Positions 35,901 to 49,252 are shown, counted from the stretch's first letter. The stretch: DNA of 64,000 nt from Amia ocellicauda (GCF_036373705.1 NC_089863.1:33254227-33318226), one strand, 5' to 3'. Notes: generated by a model from the letters alone, not told the origin. Translations and numbers: made by a program.

Positions 35901-38900
35901 AGTGAAACACTTCTGTATGCAGTGAGGTCGGTCCTCACTCTCATGCCCGCTCAGGTCGACACCCATATCTCACACAAACGCCATTTGTATGATCTAGCAT
36001 GAGGTGTATCCAAGACAGATTTGTATTTCTTTAAACATCCATTTGAATTATTGTCTGGCAATACGTCCCACTAGAGCGGCTCTGTGGGAATGTGAAAAAG
36101 ATAGCTATGGCCAGGTGACCAATGATGTTAAAAATGCAGTCAGCATTAATGTCCAAAAACCCCAGGGTTTGTTGAATGGGTGAAAGAACTATCCAACAAG
36201 AAGCTGTCAGTCTAGAAAATAAAACTAACTTCCACCGACTATATTGCAAACCATTTTCAAAAATCAAACAAAGTAGTAGGCAAAGTAGTCTCCATATAGC
36301 AATACATATTTTTAGTATATTATCTTAATCTAATTTAAATTCTATAAATACATTTAAACAAAATTTAATTCATTTTATACACCACTTACATTTACGCAGT
36401 CTGAATTACATATATAGACTGATTCCTTTACCAGCATTTCAAGTCCCCCCGCCTTTAACTTAACACATAGTGGTTTGCTCCACTCCATGAAAGCCTTCTC
36501 TGACGCTGCGCGCCGCACACTGAGGACACGTCAGAATCGGCCTCAACCAGGAAGACGACCGTGGATAAGATTAAGTCATAACTGTACATTTAAAATAAAG
36601 CTATTTCGTTAAACTATTTTAAAGGGTGCAGTATTTATATGAACCTTTAAAACCTGTAAATGCCCTGTAACAATGGATAAACCCACTGACCACTGTAATG
36701 CACATACAGACATTTGTTTGTTTATAAATGCGAATGCACCCGTTAACACTTTGGATTACCTTTTAACTGGCTAGGTAGCAAATCCTTTCATGTCCCTTTT
36801 CTTGATGTATCCATTTCACAGCGTACTTCTAAATTAAGTTACATGCACCACTCGGTAAACACCCTTCATTTGAAAGGCATATAATCTAGCACTAAAAACC
36901 TGCATTTGCTTCCGTGATGAGGTCTGTCTAACCGCATCATCACAGGGAAGAGAAGAGCCGTCTCCCGCAATGGGTTTATGGATAATTACAGTAATGTTGG
37001 GCTATATGAGAAGACCAATAACAGTGGGGGGTGCAGTCCAATACAATAGAAGCTGTAATCATGTACCACTGGAACCCCAAGATTTCTGCCTGAATACGAC
37101 GGTCACACCCGCAAAGTGTGCGGCTCCTTCAGTCAGCAGCCTGCAGGGGTGTCTTCTGTGGGAGAGACGGGCAGAGAAGGAGATTAGGGACAGAGGGACA
37201 GACTTGTGGGTTAGGGATGGAAACTGATCTGTGCCGTGGAGAAGCACATCTATACGGATCAGTTCGTGTGGCTTTTTATGAAAGTCTGACCTCACTGCAG
37301 ACAGATTTCCAGGCGTCCCCAGGGTGTGCTCTGTCCACTGGGACAAGTGCTCTCCAGCCCCAGAGGGAGCCATTCAGGATCGTCACAGATCAGAGGCCAG
37401 GAAATTCACCACAGGATTTACAGATGTATTGTATAGTACTGTGAATATTTTAAAATGCTATTATTAAAAATAATAATACAAATTAAAGGGACTGTATTTG
37501 TTTCGTTGACCAATAACTAGCACGTTCTATAGAAATTGGAGGCACTTCACAATGAGTGTTAAGATGGACTGCAGTAGAACTGGTTGACTGAGAACTGACG
37601 TTTCTGCACTCGAGCACCGGGTTTATAGTAACAATGTTTAGTCAGAATATGGTCGCCATGTCTGCTGGTTACAGAGGGGAGTCTGGTGTCTGAGAGGAGA
37701 AAATACAGCATCTACACAAATCTCACAGAGTATTTGCTGGAAATCAAGTTTCTCCACAGAGCGCGGCATTGCATACTAGCATTAATTGAATGGATGATGA
37801 TGTCAGTGCATTATATTGATTCAGTCACTTCAGCCTGAGGCAGGGGACTCCCCAGTCAGATCTAAGTGTATTTGTATTTGCCAAAAATAATAATTTTGGA
37901 ATGATATGCCAAAATAAACACAAGCCACTACCCAGACAGCGCACTGATTCGGCACAGTACTGGCTCTATTTCGGCCCGATGTCTAATGGTATTACGGCCC
38001 AGAATTGGCCCGGATCTGGCTGCCGGCATCGAGCCAGGTCTCGGTGGTTTGATTCCACAATGTAAAGCACATCCTAGTTTTACAGCAAGGATTTAAAACA
38101 ACGTTACCTGGGAAACCCACCACTACATTACAGTGCAACTCAGATGTTGTTAACCAGTCCAATTAATTACTTATTATACTTTAGCAGTAAAATAGCAAAA
38201 GTATAAAACTGCAAAATGTTGCATAATTGCATAATTGTAACATTATTAATAAACTTCAATGCAAAGTTATGATTGCACAAGTGAAATAAGGGAAGTGCAA
38301 AGTTTGAAATGTATTTTTTCATTTGAAGTTTAAAATCAAAACTAGCCAATTTGTAAATCTGTCATTTGGGAAATTCTGATAAATATTATTTTGAATAATG
38401 TAAGATGAAAACATTAATTTTAAACGCATCAGTGTCCAGAACTCTTGCTGTAGTACGCTGCACAAATCCTGCTCACAATAAGGGACAGCTGTAGGTCCTC
38501 AAGGTGAGAGATGAGATGATTCTCACTCCAGGCTCATCCATCCATCCATTCATCTTCATCTTCATGTCCTAGATCTCAGTTTGTTTACTTCAGGCTCATT
38601 CTGTGTGTGAAAAACAGAATTAAGAATAAGACTTTTAATCCAGACGTTGTTATTATTAAGTATAGGTTTGCATTTCTCTAAATATTTAATGTACAATTTG
38701 TATTCATATACATACACACCTATGTATACAAAACATTGGATTTTAAAGATTCAAAATACTTGATTAATATCAAATTAGTAAATCTATTAAACAGGTCATG
38801 TAAGGTAAGTGATGGTAATCAAGCAATGTTATTACTAAAGACCATGTTTTATAAATGCTGACATAAAAATCATATATAAAGAGAAACAATTAATTGGTGT

Positions 38901-38946
38901 AAATGAAAATAAAAGATCTGTATGACTGTATGTATATTCCACATAC
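35901..38946. other. Gene-poor stretch
   Basis: No supportable gene. Overlapping frames at 36970-37444 on both strands (85-108 codons) lack motifs and splice signals. Near 37925-38050 a GC-rich phrase series (ggcacagtactggctcta, ggcccagaattggcccgg) has the look of a dispersed fish repeat with internal tggcccgg-type words. Confidence 0.4.
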
Positions 38947-39085
38947 TTTTAATTCTGATGTATCCAGATCTGTATGCCAAACGTGGGATGGGGCCCCTAG
39001 CCTGTGACTGATGCTTATTACCGGTCGCTGTGTTCAGAGCTCTCTCAAACCCCTGATCTGATATGTATGTGCAGTTCTTTTCAGG
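38947..39085 (-). other. Candidate internal exon, unknown gene
   Basis: On the minus strand an acceptor (ttctttctggttgtgcag) precedes an open segment reading PEKNCTYISDQGFERALNTA and then ARGPIPRLAYRSGYIRIK, ending at a good donor AAAA|gtatgt. The composition is protein-like. No partner exons were identified within the window and the protein is not recognised. Confidence 0.3.
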
Positions 39086-39091
39086 CTGCAC

Positions 39092-41055
39092 AACCAGAAA
39101 GAAAACTGTAAAGAAAATAAATAAATAAATAAATAGTAATTCAAGCTTATGTAATAAGACAGAGTTTTCACAATCATGTTTCGTGGCTTTTTAACACACA
39201 GACACAGTCAGATCACTTCCACCCGGGCTGTGGTCCCCTGCTATTCCGTTTTCTTATTTGAACGACACAAATGTGTTGTTTCTAAGCATTTATTAGGTTT
39301 CTGTTTTAGGGCCTCAACTTAGTTTTCACTATTGACAGTGAAGTTACACATTTGTTTCTTTTATCTTACTTTGAAAACCTTTTTCAGTTGACTAATATAA
39401 AGACGGAAAGTGTTTGTAAACAGTTATTTCTGATGTGTTTGAGGTATTCAGTTTAGTTATTTGAAATGACATAGCTCTGACATTATGTTCAATAAATATC
39501 TAATGTAATACATTAAGATTAAGTAAATACACTCAATACGATCTAAGCACAAACCTATGTGTGTATGTATACTTACATAATTTACACATTACAATAGCTT
39601 GGGGGTGCAGTCTGAAGACCTTAATGGTCTTGGTTGTATTGATGTTTGAACAGCCTTCAGTACAACTAACTAGTAACATTCGTACAGACAAAGAATGAAC
39701 ACAATTTTAATAATTTTCCCCCACAGTAAGTAAATGAAACTAAACCACACTTATTTAACTTAAGAAATACAGTATGTAATTGACATTTAAATGAGCACAG
39801 CTCTCTTTGTTAGTTAGATAACTCTCCAAGGTCAAACAGAAGCCTTATAGTAATAACTTTCTTACAGAAATAATGAATTATTAAAAATTAAAAAAGACTA
39901 AAGTAACTTTACACGTATTAAATATGTATAAATAATGAAGTATGTGTCTATTAAAACAGTAGATTTATATGTTTTCTAGATAAATCTCGGGGGAGTGAGA
40001 CCTACTTCGCAGCACACATACACAGATACACAGACAAAGGCAACCAGGAGCAGCAACCCTAGAGACAACAGTTGAAGATAAGCGCAAGGAGACACAGTCA
40101 CACTAGAGTCACACCAGATCATGTGTGAATCAAGCAGGTCTTTAGCGAGATAGGGTTAACACAAAACAATCAGGCCCAGAAAAAGAGAGATGGGCTAGAA
40201 ATAGAGAAAACCGATAAATAAATAACATAACATAACCATAATAACAGGGTGAGTTATAAAGACCAATCTCACACAGTCAAATATTTGAATGTTTTATTAA
40301 GAATTTACTTCACCAAAACAGTTTACACAGTCATTCCACTGAGGCCCCTGACACGATCACACTGCAGTGGAGGGGTTTCAGAAGCAGCACGTCCTGCTCT
40401 CAGCACCGCGGTGGGGGATTGCAGGAGCTGTACAGTTCTATCGACAACACAAAACTAGACCCCCTAATGACCATCAGTGTCGTTAGACCCGGGCTTCAAT
40501 TTCTAATAGCCCCGGATCTTTTGACCCTCCCCCGCTCCTACCGGAGAAATCACCGTCAGCACCCCCCGTACCAAATCATTGACAGCCCCGGGGTGAGCTG
40601 AGGTCTAGCGACGCCCCTGCTAATGAAATTTTATCATCAGAAATCCTGCACAAAACCTGCAGTCATACACTTCTACCCTGTCTGAGTAACGCAATTCAGT
40701 AACATCTCTAAATGATATTCTGTATACATTCTATGAAGTTCTTATCTGGGTGTCTGACTTTAAGTCTTCCTTTTTATGATTTTACACCATTTTTGCAAAT
40801 AAGTGACTCTTGTAATACAAGTGTGAGAAACACTTCTGATTTTCCAATTCTTCAAAAGACCCTTTTTGAACCTTCAAATAAAGAGTTAAAAATGTCTTTG
40901 TTATTCATGCGCAGTAAACAGAAACATGGGTGATATTGTACAGATATGTGAGTAATGTACAATTGTGTTGAAACATGCACAGTGCACTGAAATACATGAC
41001 ATTATATTGATGTGATAGATTTCGCTACAAATGTTGAAATTTGGGAAGTGCTATT
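39092..41055. other. No gene seen
   Basis: AT-rich with an AAAT run (about 39114-39135). A GC-richer island (40320-40620) has CCCC/GGGG-rich phrases and a 60-codon frame, but no splice sites or motifs that I trust. Confidence 0.4.
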
Positions 41056-41073
41056 ATTATTATTATTATTATT

Positions 41074-41106
<33 letters not shown>
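41056..41106. repeat. ATT/AAT inverted microsatellite
   Basis: A run of att units turns directly into aat units, making a perfect hairpin. It sits next to the inverted L2 tail at 41107. Confidence 0.85.
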
Positions 41107-41107
<1 letters not shown>

Positions 41108-41250
41108 TTTATTGGCAGACTTACAATATATCCAGGGCGACTTACAAGATAAGTGCAATATCAAATGTATTTTCTATATTCAAGTCAATTCCAGTTGTAA
41201 CAAAACATACATAACAAACAGAAATAGGGTATACGTTATATTCAAAATAC
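41107..41250 (-). mobile_element. L2-type LINE 3' tail, inverted
   Basis: The phrase tttattggcagacttacaat, then tccagggcgacttacaa, is the reverse complement of the L2 tail seen at 30600-30660 and 47185-47240. The copy is more diverged than those two. The upstream boundary is unclear. Confidence 0.7.
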
Positions 41251-41779
41251 TTTTTTGGGCTTATTGCAAATATCAGAGTCATTTTATTACTCCTAGGTCT
41301 CCTCAAAAGAAGTTTAAGTGGCTCTGTATGCGATGGGGTCTGAGCTCAGTCATCTCCAGAAGCCTCTTAATGCCCTTCTCTGCTTCAGCCATTTGGTCTC
41401 CCTTTTTAACTGTATGCAGTCTGTTGATAACATAAAGCTGTCTGTTTGTTTTTTAACAAATTGTGAAGGTGCTGACAGACACAACATCACCCTGAACAAA
41501 TCTGTCAAATCAACAGCTAGGACCTAACAGCATATAGCTTAATCATCTAGGGTTTAACAACATGTTTAATTAAATGTAATGATTTGTTTTATACTGGTGG
41601 GCATATAGGTCTTTTTGGGCCCGATGTAAAAGCACATTTTAAAGAGGGATTTGACTTACCAGTAAAATACACGCTAAAGACAAAGGTTCATTTTAACAAA
41701 GATCAAGATTTTTTTATTTTGTATTATTCAACCTTAAATGAAATGCATTATTATAAATCACAATGCTGAATACAAACAG

Positions 41780-42055
41780 CTCTGCTGGAGAGGCTTAAGG
41801 TCTGATAGTGTCCTGTATTATATAGTTATTTTTACAGTGTTTAGTTTAAGTCCTGGTGTAGTTTGTTAATTTTATTTTTGTTCATCCTATCTTCTTTCTT
41901 ATTGTTGACTTATGTTTGTGATTCACTTACCAAGACCTACCACAGTTCCACGTGACCTCCAATGTGCAATAAATGAGATTTTGGACTTTTTTCTCTGAAC
42001 ATTTTCTGTGATCCCTACATATTACCAACAATGCTACAGGGTCCTCTACTAACAA
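41780..42055 (+). other. Possible 5' LTR-like sequence of the Gypsy remnant
   Basis: This lies directly upstream of the gag-like frame. It contains an AATAAA at 41968-41973 and is followed by aaatggtggcagtggtggga, the type of motif that sits at the primer-binding region of fish Gypsy elements. A second LTR was not found, so the limits are a guess. Confidence 0.35.
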
Positions 42056-42128
42056 ATGGTGGCAGTGGTGGGATCCAGTATCCAAGGGGAGCACTAAAGC
42101 AGTAAGAGGAAGGGACCTTGGTCTGACA

Positions 42129-43289
42129 ATGCCACCAAAGAGAGCTCAAGGCAAGAGACGAGGAGATGACGAAGATGCTGGAGCAACTGCTATGCCTCCA
42201 TTGCCATTAGCTGCAAGTGCCTCGTCAGTGGTGGGGAGTGAATCCACCATTTCGGAGATGGTGGGAATGTTCAAAGCTTACTTGGAGTGCCAGAAGCAAA
42301 GAGATGAGCGGATGGAGCGAGAAAGAGCAAAGCAAGAACAGAAAATGAAGGTCATGCAGTTGCAAATTGTAGACAGATGTGCTGTCACAGGAGACAAGTC
42401 AGGATAACCGACCATGGCATGCGGAGGCTGGGTTTAGCGGTGAGTTCAATAAACTGACTGAGGGAGAAGATATTGAACACTATCTTATCACATTCGAAAG
42501 GATTGCAACTGCTTATCAATGGCCAAATGAAGAATGGGCTATTCGGTTAGTGCCATTGCTAATGGGGAAGGCCAGGAGTGCTTATGTGGCCATGGATATG
42601 GATGTCATCTCTGACTATGATGAGGTAAAGGAAGCAGTTTTACAAAAATACGCCATAAGCTCAGAAACCTACTGCCAGAGATTCAGAGACTTGGATGTTG
42701 TGCCTGGCGAAACATCCCAAGAATTATATATATATATCAGGGACTTGTTCAGCAAGTGGGTGAACTTGGAACATTGTTCGAAGAACTAGCAGACATTATG
42801 ATTCTGGAACAGTTCCTGTGGATGTGAATCCAGAGGTGAGAGTTTGGGTGAAAGACCACCAAGGAAACAGCCCAACTGGTGGACACATTTACAGCAACCC
42901 TAGTTGCTCCAGGCCAATATCAGTTCTGGGGAGGTCTTTCACATCCAGCCAGGGGTACGTCTGATGGGGTTTGGAAAGGTGGTGGTCCAGAAAGATTGAT
43001 TGTTCCTAGAGTTGAGGAGATTTGTAGAGCTACATCTGAACCAATAGGAATTAAAAGGGAAGTGGTGTGGTATTTCTGTGGTGAGGAAGGTCATATAAAA
43101 CCGGTCTGTCCATTAAGGAAAGTGAAGCTCACAAGTATGTGTTATGTATCTAGACCTAGCATTCAGTCTGAGGAATTAGATGGGGAGGGGATGGAGTTAG
43201 CGAACTCTGTGATTGTGAATAGCAAGTCTCTTACTGCATTACTAGCCACTGGGAGTACTCAAATGCTAATAGACACAGTGGATTCCTAG
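42129..43289 (+). pseudogene. Gypsy-type LTR retrotransposon gag / protease remnant
   Basis: Three frames in series (42129-42407, 42379-42789, 42879-43289) encode a charged N-terminus, a capsid-like helical region with LMGKARSAYVAMD and a LFSKWV block, and then a zinc-knuckle-like CGEEGHIKPVC followed by a protease start. The knuckle's first cysteine position is tryptophan (VWYFC). The protease catalytic Asp position is alanine (LLATGST). Frame breaks occur near 42375 and 42785. No reverse transcriptase follows directly. A pol fragment of a similar element lies far away at 59105-59413. Confidence 0.75.
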
Positions 43290-44511
43290 GGAAATGTGGA
43301 ACTGTGAGGGAAGGGTGAGAGTTATGTGTGTTCATGGTAATGAGTGAGCTTATCCTACTGCGGATATCTACATTGAGATATTGGGGCAGAAATATTTAAT
43401 AACCATGGGATTAGTCTAAATTCCATAAAATTCAAATTGCTAGTGTCACAACTAGGAGGCGACAATTTGCGACTACACCACCCCAAGATATTGAGCTGGG
43501 GGACTCACCAATATCTCCCCTCACTAGGATCACTTTATCTCGGCACACCAACACAGCAGGCAGCAGTAAGATAATTTTTATTTACAATTGCAACAAGTGA
43601 ATGGTAAGAGCCCAGGGCAAGAAGTCTGGAGCTACCACAAATTTCACAAGAGGGGGAAAATATAACAAATAAAAAAGGAAAGTATTTTCAGGGAATATGA
43701 CAATAATGATAATAATCAACTAGAAAAAATGATATTAATAAAAACTACTAATATTGCTTTCCTTAATCCCGGGCTATATTTAGAACACAGAAAAGTAATT
43801 AACAGGGTTGGGAGGGTTACTTTTAAAAAGTATTCTGATACAGACTACTGATTGCCTTGTTTTGAAAATAATCTGTAACCTAACCCAATTCATTACTCCT
43901 CGTCAGTAACGTAATCAGAATACTTTTAGATTACTTTTGGAAAACTTTTTTTCCCTTTATTAAAAAACAAAGTCAAGTCAATAAGTGAAACAAAATGTAC
44001 AACACATTCTAAAATGGATGACAAATTGAAATTGTTTATTTGTATCCACAGTTCAAAAAAAAAAAATTCTTATTAAGATTTGCATTAGTTTAATTCTCTT
44101 ACATATTTATACTTTGCATTTTGTAGTAGTGTATGCATTTTTAAACAAGTGAAACTGATCTTGATCAGTCCTGGCAGCAGGATGATCTCGGCAGGGGGGC
44201 ATCAGAAATAACTAAGGGGGCACAAGCAGGTCTTTGATTAGTGGGGGGTGCGGTCAGTGTTCGAATTGTGTCCAAGGTCTCAGGTCCCCAAGGTTCTGGC
44301 GAAGTTTGGTCCGTTGGGGGGGGGGGGGTTGGTGAGCAAAATAACACACAATCCCCCTTTGCCCCCCCATGGCGCCGGGCCTAATCTTGATAACCTTACA
44401 TTTTTTACAAACCGACATAAATCAAACATAGCCTATCAATAATGTGTCAACGAAGGTGTATCACGCTCATTTTAATGCAGAAGTTGGTTTCAGTTTTCTG
44501 CACTGCTATGA

Positions 44512-44574
<63 letters not shown>

Positions 44575-45809
44575 TAAATAATTATTATTATTATTATTTA
44601 GTAAAACCTATTTTCTTTAAAACTTAAATAGGTACCATGTCTGTAAATTGTAAGTACGTTTAATGCTTATAAAGACTACAGTTTCTTTTGTTCTATCTGT
44701 GAAGATACACGGATCAGCAACTTGCTATAATAAAGGGGCTTTAAACGCCATGTATTGTTATCCATATGATTGTTATTGCCGATTTCAATTCACCAGCACC
44801 GAAAACACAGTTTGAAATCAATGCAATTAGGGTATTATTTTTAAGTATCAACAAGTGAGGAATGTTATGCATCTTGTTTATGCAATTAATACATTATTGA
44901 TGCGTTACCTTCTTTTAAGTGATATCTGTGGGTTTGTAAAAATGTAAAAGTTTGACATGTGAGGATCCCCTGAACACACACTCTGTTAAAGAGCACACAG
45001 CATGCCACGGGTCAGGACAAGTTTATTCAGTTTGTGCGATTTGTTTTGTTGTAGACTATAAACACGTTGTATGTTGTTATTTTGGTATTATATTAAGTTT
45101 TTAATTGTTAAGGTCACATAACCAGCTAGGATGCACAGGACTATTTGTAATGTACCTGAATGTATATTATATTTAGATAGTTTGTATTTGCAGTAATAAG
45201 TTATCCTATCAATGACGTTTTTGGTTATACTATTTCTGTGCTGCCGTTTTGCTTATTAATTGTATTACAGTTGCACACATTTAAAAAAATTAATCTTACC
45301 TCCAGATGTTTTCTTAAAGATTTTAAGTTTAGTCTTCGGAAGCAGACATGTCATGGTAGGCACATTTTGTATTGCACTTTAATATTTTTTCCATTTTCTT
45401 TCTTTGGAAGTGAACAATTGCCTGTACTTGCATGAGTTCAATCCCTGCTCACACACCGTGTTGCCACAGCGGCCACAGTAGAGCTGTGTGTTACTGGCTG
45501 GGTTAGCGCTGACTAGCAGCTCCATTCTGCTGCTTGTTGTAGTATGGCGCTGAATCAGTCGCTCTTTGGCGAGAGACCGTAAATTAAAAACAGTGTTGCA
45601 ACAATACTACACTTCAGATTCACTTACACTTGTACACATTGGTGTAAATGATGTATAAGTAATCAGTAACCTCTTACTCTTTTAAAAAAATCAGTAATCA
45701 GTATACACGTCTGACAGGAGGAACGTAACGGGAATACAATACTGTAATTCTGTAAATTTCCACAAGAGCTGTTGGACCAGGGCATCTGACGGCCATCTCC
45801 ACATGTCAT
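43290..45809. other. Repeat-rich stretch without genes
   Basis: At 43800-43950 the phrase gttgggagggttacttttaa and onward, with alternating gtaacc/ttact words, resembles a common fish non-autonomous hAT-like repeat. Related words (taatcagtaacctcttactc) occur again at about 45659. An AAT microsatellite turning into ATT lies at about 44510-44600. A G run (about 44318-44328) precedes a C-rich patch. No gene is supported. Confidence 0.45.
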
Positions 45810-47240
45810 GTCTTGACCCATATCTTGACCCACAGCTTTGAATTCCATGCAGTGGAAATCACCTCTCCCTCTCACCTCTTCCTTCTAGTTCTCTACTGTC
45901 CACCCGGTCCACTCACCTCCTTCCTGGATGAATTCGACTTTCTTCTCTCCTCTCTCCCCTCGCTGTCCTCACCTACCATCCTCCTGGGAGACTTCAACAT
46001 CCACCTCTCCAACCCTCCAACTGCTCTCCTCCTATGTCACAAACCCACAACATGTGCCCTGGACCCTCTCCCTTCTCGTCTCTTCCAAGCAACTGCTCCT
46101 GATCTTCTCCCCTTCATCTCCTCCCTCCTCAACTCCTCACTCCTCTCTGGCTGTTTCCCCTCTGCATTTAAACAAGCTGCTGTCATCCCACTGCTCAAGA
46201 AACCAACCCTTGATGCCACCTCTCCTCAGAACTACCGCCCTGTCTCCCGACGGCTCTCCTGGCTGTCACTGACTCCCTCAGCCGCGCTCAGGCAGCCACC
46301 CTCTCCTCAGTCCTCATCCTCCTTGACCTCTCCGCAGCATTTGACACCGTTGATCACTCCATCCTCATCTCCTGCCTCACTGACCTTGGGATCTCTGGGA
46401 CTGCTCTCACCTGGTTCTCCTCCTACCTCAGTGACCGGTCCTACCAAGTGACATGGCGAGGCTCCTCATCCACCCCCCAACCTCTCCTCACAGATGTTCC
46501 CCAAGGCTCTGTCCTGGGCCCGCTCCTGTTCTCTCTCTACACTCGCTTCCTGGGCCCCCTCATCGCTTTCCCATGGTTTCTCCTACCACTTCTACGCTGA
46601 TGATGCCCAGATCTTCCTGTCTTTTCCCTTTTCTGACCCTCTCATACCCTCTCGCATCTCTTCCTGCTTTTCTGCCATTTCCGCCTGGATGCACTCGCAC
46701 CACCTCAAGCTCAACCTCTCCAAATCGGATCTCCTCTTTTTCCCACACTCTTCCTCACCTCCTGCTGACCTCCCCATCTCGATCCCCTTGGAATCCACCA
46801 CACTCTCTCCTTCTTCTTCCACTAAAAATCTAGGAGTCACCCTCGATCCTGTTCTCTCCTACACCCAGCACATCACCACGCTGACACGCACCTGTAGATT
46901 CTTCCTGAGCAACATACGCCGGATCCGTCCCTTCCTCACCGACTACTCGACTCAGCTGCTTGTCCAGTCACTGGTCCTCTCCCGCCTGGACTACTGCAAC
47001 TCCCTCCTGGCCGGCCTGCCTGCATCTACTACCCGCCGCTCCAGCTCATCCAGAACTCCTCGACTACGACTTGACAGCACTTAGCTTTCACCGTCCAGGA
47101 TGTAGGAAGTCACTTACTGTACTTGTGTAAATTGTAAATTGGAATTTGTAAAATGTATTATTCTGAATTGCACTTTGTTTGCACTTATGTTGTAAGTCGC
47201 CCTGGATAAGGGCGTCTGCCAAGAAATAAATAATAATTTT
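45810..47240 (+). mobile_element. L2-clade LINE, internally deleted
   Basis: The endonuclease C-terminus (LLVLYCPPGPLTSFLDEF, TILLGDFNIH, about 45880-46005) runs by deletion into the reverse transcriptase. The RT blocks are AAVIPLLKKPTLDA and QNYRPVS (about 46180-46245), LLDLSAAFDTVDHSIL (about 46322, other frame), VPQGSVLGPLLFSLY (about 46496) and FYADDAQIFLSF (about 46587). The catalytic YADD motif is present. The C-terminal part ends near 47084. The 3' end is the tail gtaagtcgccctggataagg followed by aaataaataataa. At least two frame changes and large internal losses. This is a non-functional copy. Confidence 0.9.
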
Positions 47241-47251
47241 TGCTAAACCAC

Positions 47252-48575
47252 TAGGGCTGCCCCTGAAAGTCGACGAGTCGAATCATTAGTCGGAGACCCC
47301 TCAGTTGACTGAAATTCTTCAAGTTTTTTTTCGTTTTTTTTTTTCAAATCAAATCAAAAGTTATTGGATTATTACAATAATTGTAGATGTAGACCTATAT
47401 TTTATATTCTAGCAGGGAAAGTGGCACACTTGCAACAAGAAGAATCTGCATGACAACATGCACTGCCTGGTGGTTGGCGTTTTCTGCAGCTGACACTGCC
47501 GGCGCTCTTCTGACAGCACCCAGCTGGGAGCACCAGAGCACTGTGGAGGAGCAGCGCTGTTTCAGTGCTATGATATGGAATATCTGTGGAAGCAATGTGT
47601 TGAAGTACCAAATATCGCAGATAGTTTCAATTCCTAACAAATACTAAATGTAAAATGGCGGCACAAGGTAGAGTAATTGCTCTGGCCCTTGCTCTGGATG
47701 AAGGGAAGGCTGAAGCACACAGAGAGAGAGGACGGACGGTCGGTGTGGTATTTGTCCCAACTCTCCTCCACTGTGAACGGCTGGGTAAAAAGTGACAGTG
47801 ACAAGCTCTGTGTTTTACCCAAAGTTGAACATTTTTCAACTCTTGGGGGGAAGGAAAAAACACCCAGCACTCAGCGCTCAGCGGGGAATAGACGCACAGC
47901 ACTGTGTCACGCTGCTGGCATTTTTAAATATGCGGCACTCCCATTGCAAACAATTGAAAACATACGCTGGCCTCTGGAACAAACGCTTTGGTGGACACAC
48001 AGCCTAACTGCTGAGAGAAGCGGAAACCTGAGGTGGTGGAATTGTTGGTAAGGGCTACGTCTCAGAAGAAGTTTAAAGTATGGCAGCATTTCAATGTATT
48101 TATTAGTCGTTTAAAGATAAATAAAGAAGTAGGCCTATCCTGGTGTAAGAAGAGATGTCAGTCGGGCAATGTCGTCAATTTATTTTAAACGGTCATTTGT
48201 TTACTCATTTACACGTTGTTTTTAATTTTTACAGTGAAATAAAACATTTTGGTTAGCTTGATTTAAAAAGAAATACATGTGTGCTGCATGCCCGACGTTG
48301 TCGGCAATTCAAATAGACCGCAATTCAAATCTTGCATCATATGCAGCTGTCTTCTATTGATTTTTAAATGCAAATAAATACGTTCCCATGACTCTGTTGC
48401 ATTTGCTTAAGTTAATGTGGTCGAAATCATCACTGAAACTCATGTAAATGGATTTTCTGATTGCCAGATAGTCTATTATGAACAACAACAAAAAAAAGGA
48501 ACGAATAGTCGAATCTCTGTATTGAACAGCCAAATCTGATTCGACTGACACAATTCTGAGTCGGGTACAGCCCTA
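47252..48575. mobile_element. hAT-type element with perfect 8-bp target duplication
   Basis: The ends TAGGGCTGCCCC and its inverse (ggtacagccctA) are bounded on both sides by taaaccac (47244-47251 and 48576-48583). Eight-bp duplication and TAGGG/CCCTA ends are hallmarks of hAT transposons. Subterminal regions carry repeated gtcgacgagtcgaa / gattcgactga words. Frames inside (47677-48051 plus, 47627-47902 minus) do not show the hAT catalytic or dimerisation motifs, so it is treated as non-autonomous or strongly decayed. It inserted a few bases beyond the L2 tail. Confidence 0.9.
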
Positions 48576-48600
48576 TAAACCACCAACCCGCTAAATCAGC

Positions 48601-48741
48601 GTTTTTATGGATTTTGTTGTTGTTATTCTATTTCTCACTGTTAAAATACACCTACCATTAAAATTATAGACTGATAATTTCTTTGTCAGTGGGCAAACAT
48701 ACAAAATCAGCAGGGGATCAAATACTTTTTTCCCCTCACTG
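48601..48741 (+). mobile_element. Tc1/mariner end fragment
   Basis: This matches the last 140 bp of the element at 16160-17729 (cagtgggcaaa, then gcaggggatcaaatactttt, ending cctcactg before TA). Only one end remains. Confidence 0.88.
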
Positions 48742-49252
48742 TATGCTAGCATGTTTTGGATAGCCTAGATATTATTACTATCAACTTTCTAACATGTATA
48801 CAGCTTTGGACAGTAACGTTATCAAATAATTGAAGCTTCCTTGTTTAAAATTGTTTGCATGTAAGCCATTCCTGCCATCCCCCCCCCCCCTCCCAGCACC
48901 TGAGATCGCCAGCAGAGATCCTTACATGAAGTAGCTCTCATTATAAAAAGGCTAGGGACCCCTGCCTTAGAGAAACATGTGGCTATGACAAGATGAAAAT
49001 GAAAATGCATAGTAGACTGACTTAAAGTTTCATGTTTCAAAATTAGGAATTAAGACCTTAATTCATTTTTGCTAATGAGATCTCAATTTCTCTCTACAGG
49101 CTTGACTGAAGGATGCTGGTGTTCATCTATTTAATATGCCCTATGCTATATCCCAGCACTGAAAGGTACACTTTACAAAAACATGTTGGATTTGTTTATC
49201 TTTACCATGCAGGGTAACATTTATTTTGCTTCTGTGTTGCTAATCAAATGGA
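48742..49252. other. Spacer before the C2H2 gene
   Basis: This holds a C run (about 48880-48891) and ordinary sequence. It would contain the 5' region of the gene starting at 49253. No clear promoter is seen. Confidence 0.4.

Noticed and set aside
35760..35966. 68-codon minus-strand frame with Ser/Val/Tyr repeats
   Set aside because: Translation of the 24-bp minisatellite.
36970..37444. Overlapping frames on both strands (85-108 codons)
   Set aside because: No motifs or splice sites; frames on opposite strands are mutually shadowing.
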